From an uncultured Clostridia bacterium (lineage in GTDB: Bacteria > Bacillota > Clostridia > Christensenellales > CAG-314), in NCBI GenBank assembly GCA_944364615.1, contig CALVWF010000005.1, positions 1-64,000 of the forward strand: a stretch of DNA of 64,000 nucleotides, read 5' to 3'. Position 1 is the stretch's first letter; each line of letters begins with the position of its first letter. A program made the translations under genes and the position numbers. Shown piece after piece: positions 49,079 to 56,947 of the stretch. The notes beneath the pieces are model-generated. The model saw only the letters and a list, made by a program, of their open reading frames with translations. It had not been told where the DNA came from and did not search any database.

Positions 49079-50170
49079 CTATACGTTGAAACGGAACAAC
49101 ACCACGTCGCCGTCCTTGATGACGTAGTCTTTGCCTTCGCTTCTGACCTTGCCGTGTTCTTTAGCCTGATTGTATCCGCCCAGTTCGATCATTGTTTCGT
49201 AAGGTACTATTTCGGCACGGATAAATCCTTTTTCAAAATCGCTGTGTATCTTTCCGGCAGCCTGAGGCGCTTTTGTCCCCTCCTGAACCGTCCATGCACG
49301 GGTTTCCTTTTCGCCTGCCGTAAGGTAACTGATAAGTCCCAACAGTTTGTAGCACTTGCTGACAAGTCTTTCCAGTCCGCTGTGCTCTATTCCGTAACTT
49401 TCCAGAAACATCTGCTTTTCTTCTTCGTCCATGGATGCAAGTTCTTCTTCCACCTTGGCGCAAATTACCAACGTTTCGGCATTTTCCTTGGCTGCACGCT
49501 GTTTTACCGCCTTGACAAAATCGCCGTCGGGCTTGCCCAGTTGGTCTTCGGAAATGTTTGCCGCGTAAATAACGGGTTTGGCTGTAAGCAACAACATCTC
49601 GTCCACTACCGGTTTTTCTTCCTCGTCCAGTTGCATTGTCCTGACAGGCTGTTCGCTTTCAAGATGTTTTAAAACACGTTCCTGTATTTCACATTCCGTA
49701 CGGTACTTCTTGTCACCCGACTTCATCATGTTGCGCGTCTTTGCAAGCCTGTTGTTTACCGTTTCGATGTCGGCAAAAATCAGTTCGAGGTTGATGGTGT
49801 CAATGTCCGCAACGGGGTCTATCTTGTCGGAAACGTGCGTAATGTTACTGTCTTCGAAACATCTGACAACGTGTACGATTGCGTCCACTTCTCTTATGTG
49901 CGACAAAAACTTGTTGCCCAGTCCTTCACCGCGACTTGCTCCCTTTACCAGCCCCGCAATGTCAACGAATTTTAAAAAAGTGGGAGTTATTTTCTTGCTG
50001 TTGTACAACTGCGCAAGTTTGTTGAGCCGTTCGTCGGGAACTGCCACCACTCCAACATTCGGTTCTATAGTACAGAAAGGATAATTTGCCGATTCCGCTC
50101 CCGCCTGTGTAATTGCATTGAATAATGTGCTTTTGCCCACGTTGGGCAAACCTACTACTCCGAGTTTCAT
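49079..50170 (-). CDS. ychF: Obg-family ribosome-associated ATPase/GTPase YchF
   Basis: A 363-residue P-loop protein: G1 GLPNVGKSTLF, G3 DIAGLVKGAS, a TGS-like C-terminal domain (TAWTVQEG-type region, then RSEGKDYVIKDGDVVLFRFN). YchF/OLA1 proteins hydrolyse ATP as well as GTP and bind ribosomes. The start at 50170 has GGAGAA upstream; the open frame reaches 50221 without support. Length is normal. Confidence 0.97.
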   Translation of the reverse strand: MKLGVVGLPNVGKSTLFNAITQAGAESANYPFCTIEPNVGVVAVPDERLNKLAQLYNSKKITPTFLKFVDIAGLVKGASRGEGLGNKFLSHIREVDAIVHVVRCFEDSNITHVSDKIDPVADIDTINLELIFADIETVNNRLAKTRNMMKSGDKKYRTECEIQERVLKHLESEQPVRTMQLDEEEKPVVDEMLLLTAKPVIYAANISEDQLGKPDGDFVKAVKQRAAKENAETLVICAKVEEELASMDEEEKQMFLESYGIEHSGLERLVSKCYKLLGLISYLTAGEKETRAWTVQEGTKAPQAAGKIHSDFEKGFIRAEIVPYETMIELGGYNQAKEHGKVRSEGKDYVIKDGDVVLFRFNV

Positions 50171-50277
50171 AAATATTTCTCCGTTTTGTCTAAAAAACGC
50201 CCTGTCGGCGTAAAATATCATTAGTAAAAATATTGTACTACAAATTTATTAAAATGTAAATAAAAAGGTAAAGTAAA

Positions 50278-51036
50278 ATGACCGTACTTGAAAGTGTATT
50301 TTTAGGTTTGTTGCAGGGACTTACGGAATTTTTGCCCGTTTCCAGCAGCGGACATCTCATACTTGCGGAAAGGCTGTTTGCCATTGAAGCAAATCTTTTC
50401 TTCGACATCATACTGCATTTCGGCACATTGCTGGCAGTAATCGTTGTTTACAGACAGACATTGTGGCAAGCAATAAGACATCCATTAAAGGACAAAACCG
50501 CTTTGTACGTAATTATCGCGAGTATACCTACATTCATTATTGCGTTTGTTGTGGAATTTTTTATCCCCGAACAACTTCTTTACAACCTTTTACCGCTGGG
50601 ATTTGCACTGACTGCTGTTTTGCTGGTGCTTTCAGACGTGCTGTACCGCCCGTCGTCTACTCTGCAATCGACAAAAATAATGTCCGTCGTGACAACGGGT
50701 ATAGTACAGGGACTTGCGGTATTTCCAGGACTAAGTCGCAGCGGCAGCACCGTCTCCACGATGAAACTTTTCGGTGTGAAACAATCCGACTGCGCAACAT
50801 TTTCCTTTTTGCTGTCCATTCCCGTGATACTTGCCGCCTGCGCGGTAAAAACCTACCGATATGTCAAATCCCCTTCGAACATCGACGTCATATGTGTTTT
50901 AGTTGGGGTGGTCACAGCGTTTTTAAGCGGTTGGGTTGCACTGAAAACCGTGCAACGTGTATTAAAAAAAGGCAAATGGTCTATGTTTGCCGTTTATCTT
51001 GCAATACCGTTTTTACTTTCCTTGCTCACCATGTGA
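50278..51036 (+). CDS. uppP: Undecaprenyl-diphosphate phosphatase
   Basis: A 252-residue integral membrane enzyme of the BacA/UppP family that recycles undecaprenyl diphosphate to the lipid carrier used for peptidoglycan. Both active-site motifs are present: GLLQGLTEFLPVSSSGHL near the N-terminus and GLAVFPGLSRSGSTVS in the second half. About seven helices are seen. AAAGG precedes the ATG. High expression gives bacitracin resistance in other species. Confidence 0.96.
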   Translation: MTVLESVFLGLLQGLTEFLPVSSSGHLILAERLFAIEANLFFDIILHFGTLLAVIVVYRQTLWQAIRHPLKDKTALYVIIASIPTFIIAFVVEFFIPEQLLYNLLPLGFALTAVLLVLSDVLYRPSSTLQSTKIMSVVTTGIVQGLAVFPGLSRSGSTVSTMKLFGVKQSDCATFSFLLSIPVILAACAVKTYRYVKSPSNIDVICVLVGVVTAFLSGWVALKTVQRVLKKGKWSMFAVYLAIPFLLSLLTM

Positions 51037-51396
51037 CGGCGGACGACAAACCGTTTAAATGCACAACTTGCCTGACTGTATTGTCGGTTAACGGCATAAG
51101 TCTATTTGAAGTAACGGCAGGAAATAAGCGCAATGCGGCCAAAATACCACCGCTTGTGCCTGAAATTTTACAAAACGTCTCAGAGCATATAATAAATATA
51201 AACTCGGTCAAACTGATAAGAAACGATGTAATACCTGCACTTTAAAATACAGTTTTTTAAATCAAGAAGACGGCACAAAGATACATCGGTATCTTCATGC
51301 CGTCTTTACTGTCCTCGCCTTCGGGAACTTTTCCTTACCGTTATTCTTTATGTTAATACTGCAAAAAAGGATATTAAAGGAAAATTCTTTTTCTGC
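51037..51396. other. Intergenic region between uppP and the toxin/immunity pair
   Basis: A long hairpin at 51267-51306 (AAGACGGCA / TGCCGTCTT with inner AGATAC / GTATCT) may end one or both convergent genes. No gene is supported in the rest. Confidence 0.5.
51267..51306. terminator. Two-step hairpin, possible terminator
   Basis: Outer arms AAGACGGCA / TGCCGTCTT and inner arms AGATAC / GTATCT are separated by three-base bulges. The flanking T run is weak, so efficiency is uncertain. Confidence 0.5.
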
Positions 51397-51852
51397 TTAT
51401 TTCAATGCCAATATCTGTTTTCGCATTTTGTCGCTAAAAACTACGTACGGAACTAATGCCCTGTGATTCTTCGCCAACTTCTTTATGTATGGAATTCCTT
51501 CACGAATGATGGGGATTACATCCTTTTTTACAAGCAGATCCAGTTCTTGCAGAAACTTCTCTTTCGTCCACAAAGCATACTCTACCCCAAATCCCTTCTT
51601 ATTGTTATATACCAAGCTTCCGCCCAAAGTATCCCAGACTTCGTCGTTTAGCATTGACTTTATTTCGGGGTGCAGTGCCTTGATCCTGAAATAGTAGTAG
51701 AAAGTATACAAGTCGGAAAAATGTGAATGATCCATCATGACTTGCAACGTTAATTCTTCATTGTCGTAGAAAAACCGTGTCTTCTTCAGAACCTGAAAAC
51801 CAATACTCTTAAAATACTCTCTTGTTGCGTCCTGAATTTCCTTTTTATCCAT
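51397..51852 (-). CDS. Candidate immunity protein (DUF4304-like) for the adjacent toxin domain
   Basis: A 151-residue soluble protein. The stretch EYFKSIGFQVLKKTRFFYDN, followed by alternating strands (LTLQVMM, YTFYYYFRIKAL), has some likeness to DUF4304; I am not certain. AGAAGGG precedes the ATG. It starts 27 bp after the stop of a nuclease-toxin domain on the same strand, the usual place of an immunity gene in polymorphic toxin loci. The base composition is more AT-rich than the housekeeping genes, which suits recent acquisition. Confidence 0.55.
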   Translation of the reverse strand: MDKKEIQDATREYFKSIGFQVLKKTRFFYDNEELTLQVMMDHSHFSDLYTFYYYFRIKALHPEIKSMLNDEVWDTLGGSLVYNNKKGFGVEYALWTKEKFLQELDLLVKKDVIPIIREGIPYIKKLAKNHRALVPYVVFSDKMRKQILALK

Positions 51853-51879
51853 ATTGGCCCTTCTAGTACAATACGAGTA

Positions 51880-52128
51880 CTAATTTAAAGCCACCGCTAA
51901 TGCTTCGATATATCTCTTTAATTGTTTTATTCCTCTTGCAATCGAAGAAGGATTGTTTGGCTTTAGCTCATAAATTATTTTCTTTGCTTCGTCATAAAAA
52001 TCGAATCTGCCTATTCCTTTATAAAGATACTCCTTCCCATCATTTATAAATTCGGTTTTATACCCCTTGTGAATGAACTGCCCGTCAACCAATGTGGATC
52101 TTGTACTGCCATCTGCGTTTTTGGGCAA
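51880..52128 (-). pseudogene. Orphan C-terminal nuclease domain of a polymorphic toxin
   Basis: An 82-residue open frame with no ribosome site; it begins right after an in-frame stop, and its only start would be a TTG. The peptide LPKNADGSTRSTLVDGQF then GRFDFYDEAKKIIYELKP and GIKQLKRYIEAL fits the restriction-endonuclease-fold toxin domains at the C-termini of Rhs/WapA-like proteins: D43, E54-x-K56 and Q69 give the PD-(D/E)xK set. No delivery region is left upstream, so it looks like a cast-off toxin tip kept with its immunity gene. It could still be translated, but I judge it a remnant. Confidence 0.6.
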
Positions 52129-52569
52129 ACTATTTATTCTATCCCGCGCTTATTGTGTAAAATCCTCTCTTTTTACCCGTTGTATTTTAATCTTGCTTAT
52201 GTAAGCATACTTTATTGCAGAAATTCATGAAGAGACAGATGCAAATACGCAAGCAATGAATATAGCGTCAGCAACAGAATAGCCTTCGGGACAAGTGAAT
52301 TGTAGCATACTGTTACATTTAAGTCAATATAGGTTGGTAAGTGCTAAGTTACGCAACGGATAACGCTGTGGCATTCTCCGCCTGAAATTTCTGTTTGTGA
52401 CAGCGGTAGTTTACGCCGATGTAGATTTATTTTTCTTGTAAATATCTTTTCAGTAATAGTATTAAACGTCGTTGAACTGTTGACATCATACTTTTCACGT
52501 AATAAAATGAGCAAAAGCATAAACGGACATAGAAAAAGGACGCTTTAAAGCGTCCTCTGTAAATTTCTG
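52129..52569. other. Intergenic region upstream of the orphan toxin domain
   Basis: It is AT-rich and has stops in all minus-strand frames. I looked for the missing toxin body and found no repeat or core-domain trace. The cvpA terminator lies at its right end. Confidence 0.5.
52538..52557 (-). terminator. Terminator of cvpA
   Basis: The palindrome AGGACGCTTTAAAGCGTCCT is followed by TTTTTCT on the minus strand, 13 bp after the cvpA stop. Confidence 0.85.
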
Positions 52570-53091
52570 TCATTGTCCCATTTGTACAAGGCGTTGCTTT
52601 ATTACTTCCACGATGTAATCACCGAAAAAGTTGTTGCTGTACAATGTGGGGAAAATCTTGCTTTGAGTAAACTGATCACCGATAAGTTTTTTTATCAGGG
52701 GCAAGAATTCAGCGGAAGTATTTGTCATCATTGCTTCAAGTACGGCAAACGCAAGATATACCATTCCTACCGATATCACAAGTCCGAGCAATCTGTCGGC
52801 AAGACGTATACCCGTTGTCTTGTGCAAAAGTTTTACTATAAGTCCGGTAATAAGTCCGTACACCAACGACAACGCAATAAACGTCACAACTACCGACACT
52901 ATCGTAAGCAAGGAACCGTCTGTTATAAGACCGGACAGCCATTGTGCGGGATACACCGAAAGATAGGCTGTGCCTATCGGCACGACAATAAATGCCAAAA
53001 ATCCGAAAAGCAGTTTAAAAAAGCCTTTCAGAAGTCCCACAATAATTCCGATTGCGCACAGCGCAATAAATATATAATCAATTACAGCCAC
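52570..53091 (-). CDS. cvpA: CvpA-family membrane protein
   Basis: A 173-residue protein with four predicted helices: VIDYIFIALCAIGIIVGLLKGF, LLFGFLAFIVVPIGTAYLSV, IVSVVVTFIALSLVYGLITG and LLGLVISVGMVYLAFAVLEA. The conserved D near the N-terminus, the Gly-rich first loop and the RLLGL(V/I) motif fit CvpA. The family is linked to colicin V production and bile/envelope stress; its molecular role is unclear. It stands alone. Confidence 0.85.
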   Translation of the reverse strand: MAVIDYIFIALCAIGIIVGLLKGFFKLLFGFLAFIVVPIGTAYLSVYPAQWLSGLITDGSLLTIVSVVVTFIALSLVYGLITGLIVKLLHKTTGIRLADRLLGLVISVGMVYLAFAVLEAMMTNTSAEFLPLIKKLIGDQFTQSKIFPTLYSNNFFGDYIVEVIKQRLVQMGQ

Positions 53092-53402
53092 TTTTAAATC
53101 TCCTGTATTTTACTGACATATTTACACTATTACTTTACATCACCGTAAAAACATTGTCAACAGATTTTTAATTTTTAACGGTTCGTGACAAAATGCCGTT
53201 ACACATCGGCAATAAGGTAAACTGACAGAATATCTGCTACTATTATTACACATTTTACTCAAAAAACAGCGTTTGTGTGCCAAATTAAACTTAAAGTTGG
53301 AAAAATTTCAACTTTTAAGTTGAACGATTCGCCTTTTAAGTGCTTGTAAAATGACACCGACGATAGTAAAATGAAGACACAATCAAATCACGGAGGTACA
53401 AC
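53092..53402. other. Divergent region upstream of the XRE gene, with a candidate operator
   Basis: The palindrome described at 53307-53324 lies in an AT-rich setting. No exact promoter was fixed. Confidence 0.45.
53293..53324. promoter_or_regulatory. Candidate operator for the XRE regulator
   Basis: TTCAACTT-TT-AAGTTGAA (53307-53324) is a palindrome with 8-bp arms, and a third half-site AAAGTTG (53293-53299) lies 9 bp before it. Their position, 80-110 bp before the regulator's start, suits autoregulation. Confidence 0.5.
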
Positions 53403-53874
53403 ATGAACACATTGGGATCACGCCTGACGGCTTTACGTAAAGAAAAAAGGATTGACGCAAGAGCAACTTGCGGAAAAACTGGGGGTTACCAATCAATCCG
53501 TATCGAAATGGGAAAACGACATCAACGCTCCCGACATCTCTATTCTTATAATGCTTGCCGACCTTTACGATACTACCGTAGACAGTCTGCTGGGAAGAGA
53601 AAAACAGCCTATAGTAAGCACAACTACAAAGAATATAGACAATCTAATACTTAAAATTAAAATTTTGTCCAACGACAACGATAAAGTGAATATCAACTTG
53701 CCATTCAGTCTTGTAAAAGTATTTGTAAAGGACGGCAACCTGTCCGTGCTGAAGGACAAGAACATTGACATTGACTTTAACCAACTGATAAAACTTGTAG
53801 AAGAAGGGGTTGTCGGCGAACTGGTAGACATTCAATCCGGCGACGGCGATACCGTAAAGATATTTATAGAATAA
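53403..53874 (+). pseudogene. XRE helix-turn-helix regulator, split by a one-base frameshift
   Basis: The ATG at 53403 has CGGAGGT upstream and encodes MNTLGSRLTALRKEK. The natural continuation, LTQEQLAEKLGVTNQSVSKW, lies in the +1 frame. Removing one A from the A6 run at 53443-53448 restores a perfect LRKEKGLTQEQLAEKL. After the HTH (to ~70) comes a domain (LILKIKILSNDNDKVNINLP ... GELVDIQSGDGDTVKIFIE) like those in envelope-stress and LiaX/YvlB-type proteins. It is either a recent pseudogene, a phase-variable tract, or a base-call error in a homopolymer. The downstream gene is intact and overlaps its stop. Confidence 0.75.
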
Positions 53875-54104
53875 TGAAAATACGTATAGAAAGCAAAAAC
53901 GAGAAAAACATTTCACTGACGTTGCCTAATTTTATGGCAAAGTCTATATTGGCGAAACTTATTAAAAAATATACCGGAATAACAGCGAGCAGACAACAGT
54001 TAAAGCAAATCTTTTCCGCAGTTAAACGATACAAACGCACAAACGGAGAATTTGCCTTGATGGAAATCGAATCGGAAGAGGAAAAAGTCAAAATTCTGCT
54101 GTAA
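53874..54104 (+). CDS. Small partner protein with the same C-terminal-type domain as the XRE regulator
   Basis: A 76-residue protein whose ATG overlaps the regulator's TAA (TAATG), so its translation depends on reading through the regulator frame. The pattern MKIRIESKNEKNISLTLPNF ... LMEIESEEEKVKILL resembles the regulator's C-terminal domain, which suggests direct contact between the two (inference). No function is known. It is basic in the middle (ILAKLIKKY, AVKRYKR). Confidence 0.65.
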   Translation: MKIRIESKNEKNISLTLPNFMAKSILAKLIKKYTGITASRQQLKQIFSAVKRYKRTNGEFALMEIESEEEKVKILL

Positions 54105-54107
54105 TAT

Positions 54108-54148
54108 TAGCCACACACGGTTGCGCATATCGCAACCGTGTGTGGCTA
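54108..54148. repeat. 41-bp palindrome with 18-bp arms
   Basis: TAGCCACACACGGTTGCG and its exact complement enclose the loop CATAT. The stem is unusually long and GC-rich for this AT-rich place and has no T run on either side, so it is not a standard terminator. It may still end the regulator transcript or be a remnant of a mobile repeat. Confidence 0.9.
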
Positions 54149-54813
54149 CAAAAGGATAAATATAATTGTAAAATTTCACATTTTAATAGTTATCCTTGTT
54201 TACTATATCTTTACTTCTTATAAACTGCATTCAATACAACTCCTTAAACGTTACCCCACGCTTTCAAACATAAACGCCAATTTATCGTGATAGACATTTG
54301 CTGTATATCGACGCGTCACACTACGTATAATGTTTCGTGTTAATTCGTCATACAAGCATTGACTTTACTGCCAATACCGTTTTTCAATAAAAACAGACCA
54401 TATAACTTACACGCTTTGCCGCAATACGACAAAGCGCTCGCATTATGTATCCAAATGCAATTGTTACAAAACATCTGCACGCTTTTTTATTCAATCATTA
54501 ATTCAGTCTGCGGTTTAGCTTAAATTGAAGTCAAACGTACAGTTTAGTTAACTGTAATTTTTATATTTTGAACAAATTTATTTGATAAATATACCAGCGA
54601 CCTAACCATATATATTTAATTTATCCGAATCTTTTAAATCTCATATAAGCAACCTGAAAATTTAAATTGAGACTGACTGTTTCATAAATTGTTCACCGTT
54701 TGGACCAATTACAATTACGTGTGCCGTTAAATTTTTTACCGTTATTTAACACCTTCTTCAAAAGATGTAATTTACTTTATCTGAAGTTAATTTGACTTTT
54801 TTGTTGTACTTGA

Positions 54814-54841
54814 TTGACTTTGTTTATTTTTATGATATTAT
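54814..54841 (+). promoter_or_regulatory. Promoter of the LRR lipoprotein gene
   Basis: TTGACT (54814-54819), a 16-bp spacer and TATTAT (54836-54841), about 55 bp before the start codon. Confidence 0.6.
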
Positions 54842-54897
54842 ATTTATATAAAAATTATATGTAAATAAGAGTTAAAATGTTATCTAAGGAGGGAGTT

Positions 54898-56721
54898 ATG
54901 AATAAAAAGATATTTATTACGATTTTACTTCTAATAGCGCTGGTTGTTACCCTTGCGCTGACGGGGTGTGATTTGTTGGAAAAGTTGCCGGACACGCCCG
55001 AATTATCTGACGAAGAAATAGAACAACAGCTGTTGGCAAAATTTTCCGAATTTATCGAAGACATCGAAACGGAAACAAAATACCGCCTTGTAGTTGAAAT
55101 CGGAGAAGATGCAGAAAAACATATTACGGAAATTTCTGTTGAAGAAGACAAACTTCATATAAACCAGTCGGAAAATTCCGATATTTACGCCATAACAAAC
55201 GGCAAATATATATTTTCAAATGACAAATTGGTTTACACCGGAAAAGAGTTGGAAGGTATACAAAACATCGTTGGATATTTATTTCCCGATATTGCCGACT
55301 ACATCCCCGATATTTTTGATGCAATTTCAAAAGCCGTTTTAAACGATACCGAATTTGAATTCGAAAGCGATACTGTCAAGAACGGAAAAATACACTTAAA
55401 CGCATCGGAATCCGAGATTACTTTTCAATTGCAGACAGACAAACCGGTGCAAGTAAAACTGACATTGAGTGAAATGGGTACAAATTTACAGACTGTTCCC
55501 GACGAAATATTAATGAGTTTTGAAGCATTAGACGAATACGAATACATCTATCGCCAGATGGAATACGTCCTCTACTCTTCAAATGCCACTGTGGATATTT
55601 TGTTTAACGACAATGACAATAACACGATGTTTACAACGAATGTGATACTGAGTAATGGAGAAATGGAGTTAAGCACCGGAAGCTATAGAAAATCGGCAGT
55701 TCTTAAACATGAAGATTATTGGATTTCAATTACAGACTACGCAACAATCAGCGTCGATAGAGGTCCTGAAAACGGAGCAGACGTCTCTTATGTTTTAACA
55801 ACCAATGTAAACTTTCTGACGTATGTAAAAGGTGATTTTATATATGATCCTGAAACTAAATCCGCTACGGCAACTGCTCAAGCGATTGCTGAGAGGTATA
55901 ATATGTGTGAAAATATCGAAATAGATTTTTCACAGGAAGGACATTATATAATCAATCTGACTGTGCTGGACCAATATACCTATGAAATGATGGGAGCGAA
56001 AAAACTGATCATCGACATATATGATGTTGACCGTCAAAAGCAATTGTCCGTCAACGAAAAATACGCAGACGTAACCGAAAAAATTAAAGACGATATTTAT
56101 TATAAGATTTTATCGCAAAATACACTGATCGTAAACACCTACTTAGGCAACGAAGTCGACGTTGTAATACCCGAAAGCGTCACTATCTACGGAAAAGAAT
56201 ATGCTGTAGAAGTTGTGGACAGTTACGCTTTCTCACATGCACGACTTTCATCTTTGACATTGCCAAAGTCCATTAAAACCATATACGCCTACTACGCTTA
56301 TAAAGGCATAGATAATCTGATTTACCAAGGAACTCTTGCCGATTGGTGTGGAATCACTCACTCGTCATACCGGACGCCTATATTAGACAACGTAAATAAT
56401 TTATATATAGACGGACAGTTGATTAGCACAGAACTTGTCATACCTGACGGCGTGACACAAATAAACAATGTCTTTGCCGGTTACAAATCCATTGTGTCCG
56501 TTGTCATTCCGAAAAGCGTGCAATCCATCAATGAAGATGCATTCTACGGATGTCCTATAACAACAATTATGTACGAAGGCGCGCAAGAAGAATGGAATAA
56601 TTCGGCTCTAGCGGACAATAATTTCGCGGCAAACGCTACCGTCTACTTTTACAGTGAAACACAGCCTGAATCCGAAGGTTACTTCTGGCATTATGTAGAC
56701 GGTAAAGTGACAGTATGGTAA
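54898..56721 (+). CDS. Lipoprotein with BspA-type leucine-rich repeats
   Basis: A 607-residue surface lipoprotein (MNKKIFITILLLIALVVTLALTGC; lipobox LTGC). Residues ~25-400 are an acidic, unrecognised region with no repeats I could see. Residues ~410-590 carry LRR_5/BspA-type repeats: VVIPESVTIYGKEYAVEVVD, AFSHARLSSLTLPKSIKTI, LVIPDGVTQINNVFAGYKSI and VVIPKSVQSINEDAFYGCPI. BspA-type repeats bind host or microbial surface partners in other species. GGAGGG precedes the start. The AT-rich composition and position next to a gene-free gap suggest acquisition. It ends at a strong terminator. Confidence 0.85.
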   Translation: MNKKIFITILLLIALVVTLALTGCDLLEKLPDTPELSDEEIEQQLLAKFSEFIEDIETETKYRLVVEIGEDAEKHITEISVEEDKLHINQSENSDIYAITNGKYIFSNDKLVYTGKELEGIQNIVGYLFPDIADYIPDIFDAISKAVLNDTEFEFESDTVKNGKIHLNASESEITFQLQTDKPVQVKLTLSEMGTNLQTVPDEILMSFEALDEYEYIYRQMEYVLYSSNATVDILFNDNDNNTMFTTNVILSNGEMELSTGSYRKSAVLKHEDYWISITDYATISVDRGPENGADVSYVLTTNVNFLTYVKGDFIYDPETKSATATAQAIAERYNMCENIEIDFSQEGHYIINLTVLDQYTYEMMGAKKLIIDIYDVDRQKQLSVNEKYADVTEKIKDDIYYKILSQNTLIVNTYLGNEVDVVIPESVTIYGKEYAVEVVDSYAFSHARLSSLTLPKSIKTIYAYYAYKGIDNLIYQGTLADWCGITHSSYRTPILDNVNNLYIDGQLISTELVIPDGVTQINNVFAGYKSIVSVVIPKSVQSINEDAFYGCPITTIMYEGAQEEWNNSALADNNFAANATVYFYSETQPESEGYFWHYVDGKVTVW

Positions 56722-56753
56722 GAGTTTATATTATTAAAAATATACAGAAATTG

Positions 56754-56797
56754 ATATGCACCCCAAAAGTTGAATATTTTTGGGGTGCATATTTTTA
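56754..56797 (+). terminator. Terminator of the LRR lipoprotein gene
   Basis: The 15-bp stem ATATGCACCCCAAAA / TTTTGGGGTGCATAT is followed by TTTTTA. Confidence 0.9.
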
Positions 56798-56947
56798 TGT
56801 CAATTTTATTGTGAGTTATTCAATTTATATTTACGTTACGCCATACAATCACAAATAAAGGCGATTAATCAGGCATAGCAGTAATAAATTCATCAATAAC
56901 ACAAATGCACTTTCAGGATCGGAATACACCGACGAAACCAATGACGT

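Larger units (their letters stand above)
54105..54897. other. 793-bp AT-rich gene-free region
   Basis: It starts with a very strong palindrome (54108-54148) and ends with the promoter of the leucine-rich-repeat lipoprotein. The middle ~600 bp is AT-rich without a coding frame. I could not recognise an RNA gene. Confidence 0.5.

Noticed and set aside
53443-53449. Programmed -1 ribosomal frameshift at A AAA AAG
   Set aside because: The shift needed is +1 (loss of one A), and the codon phase does not match the -1 slippery heptamer.
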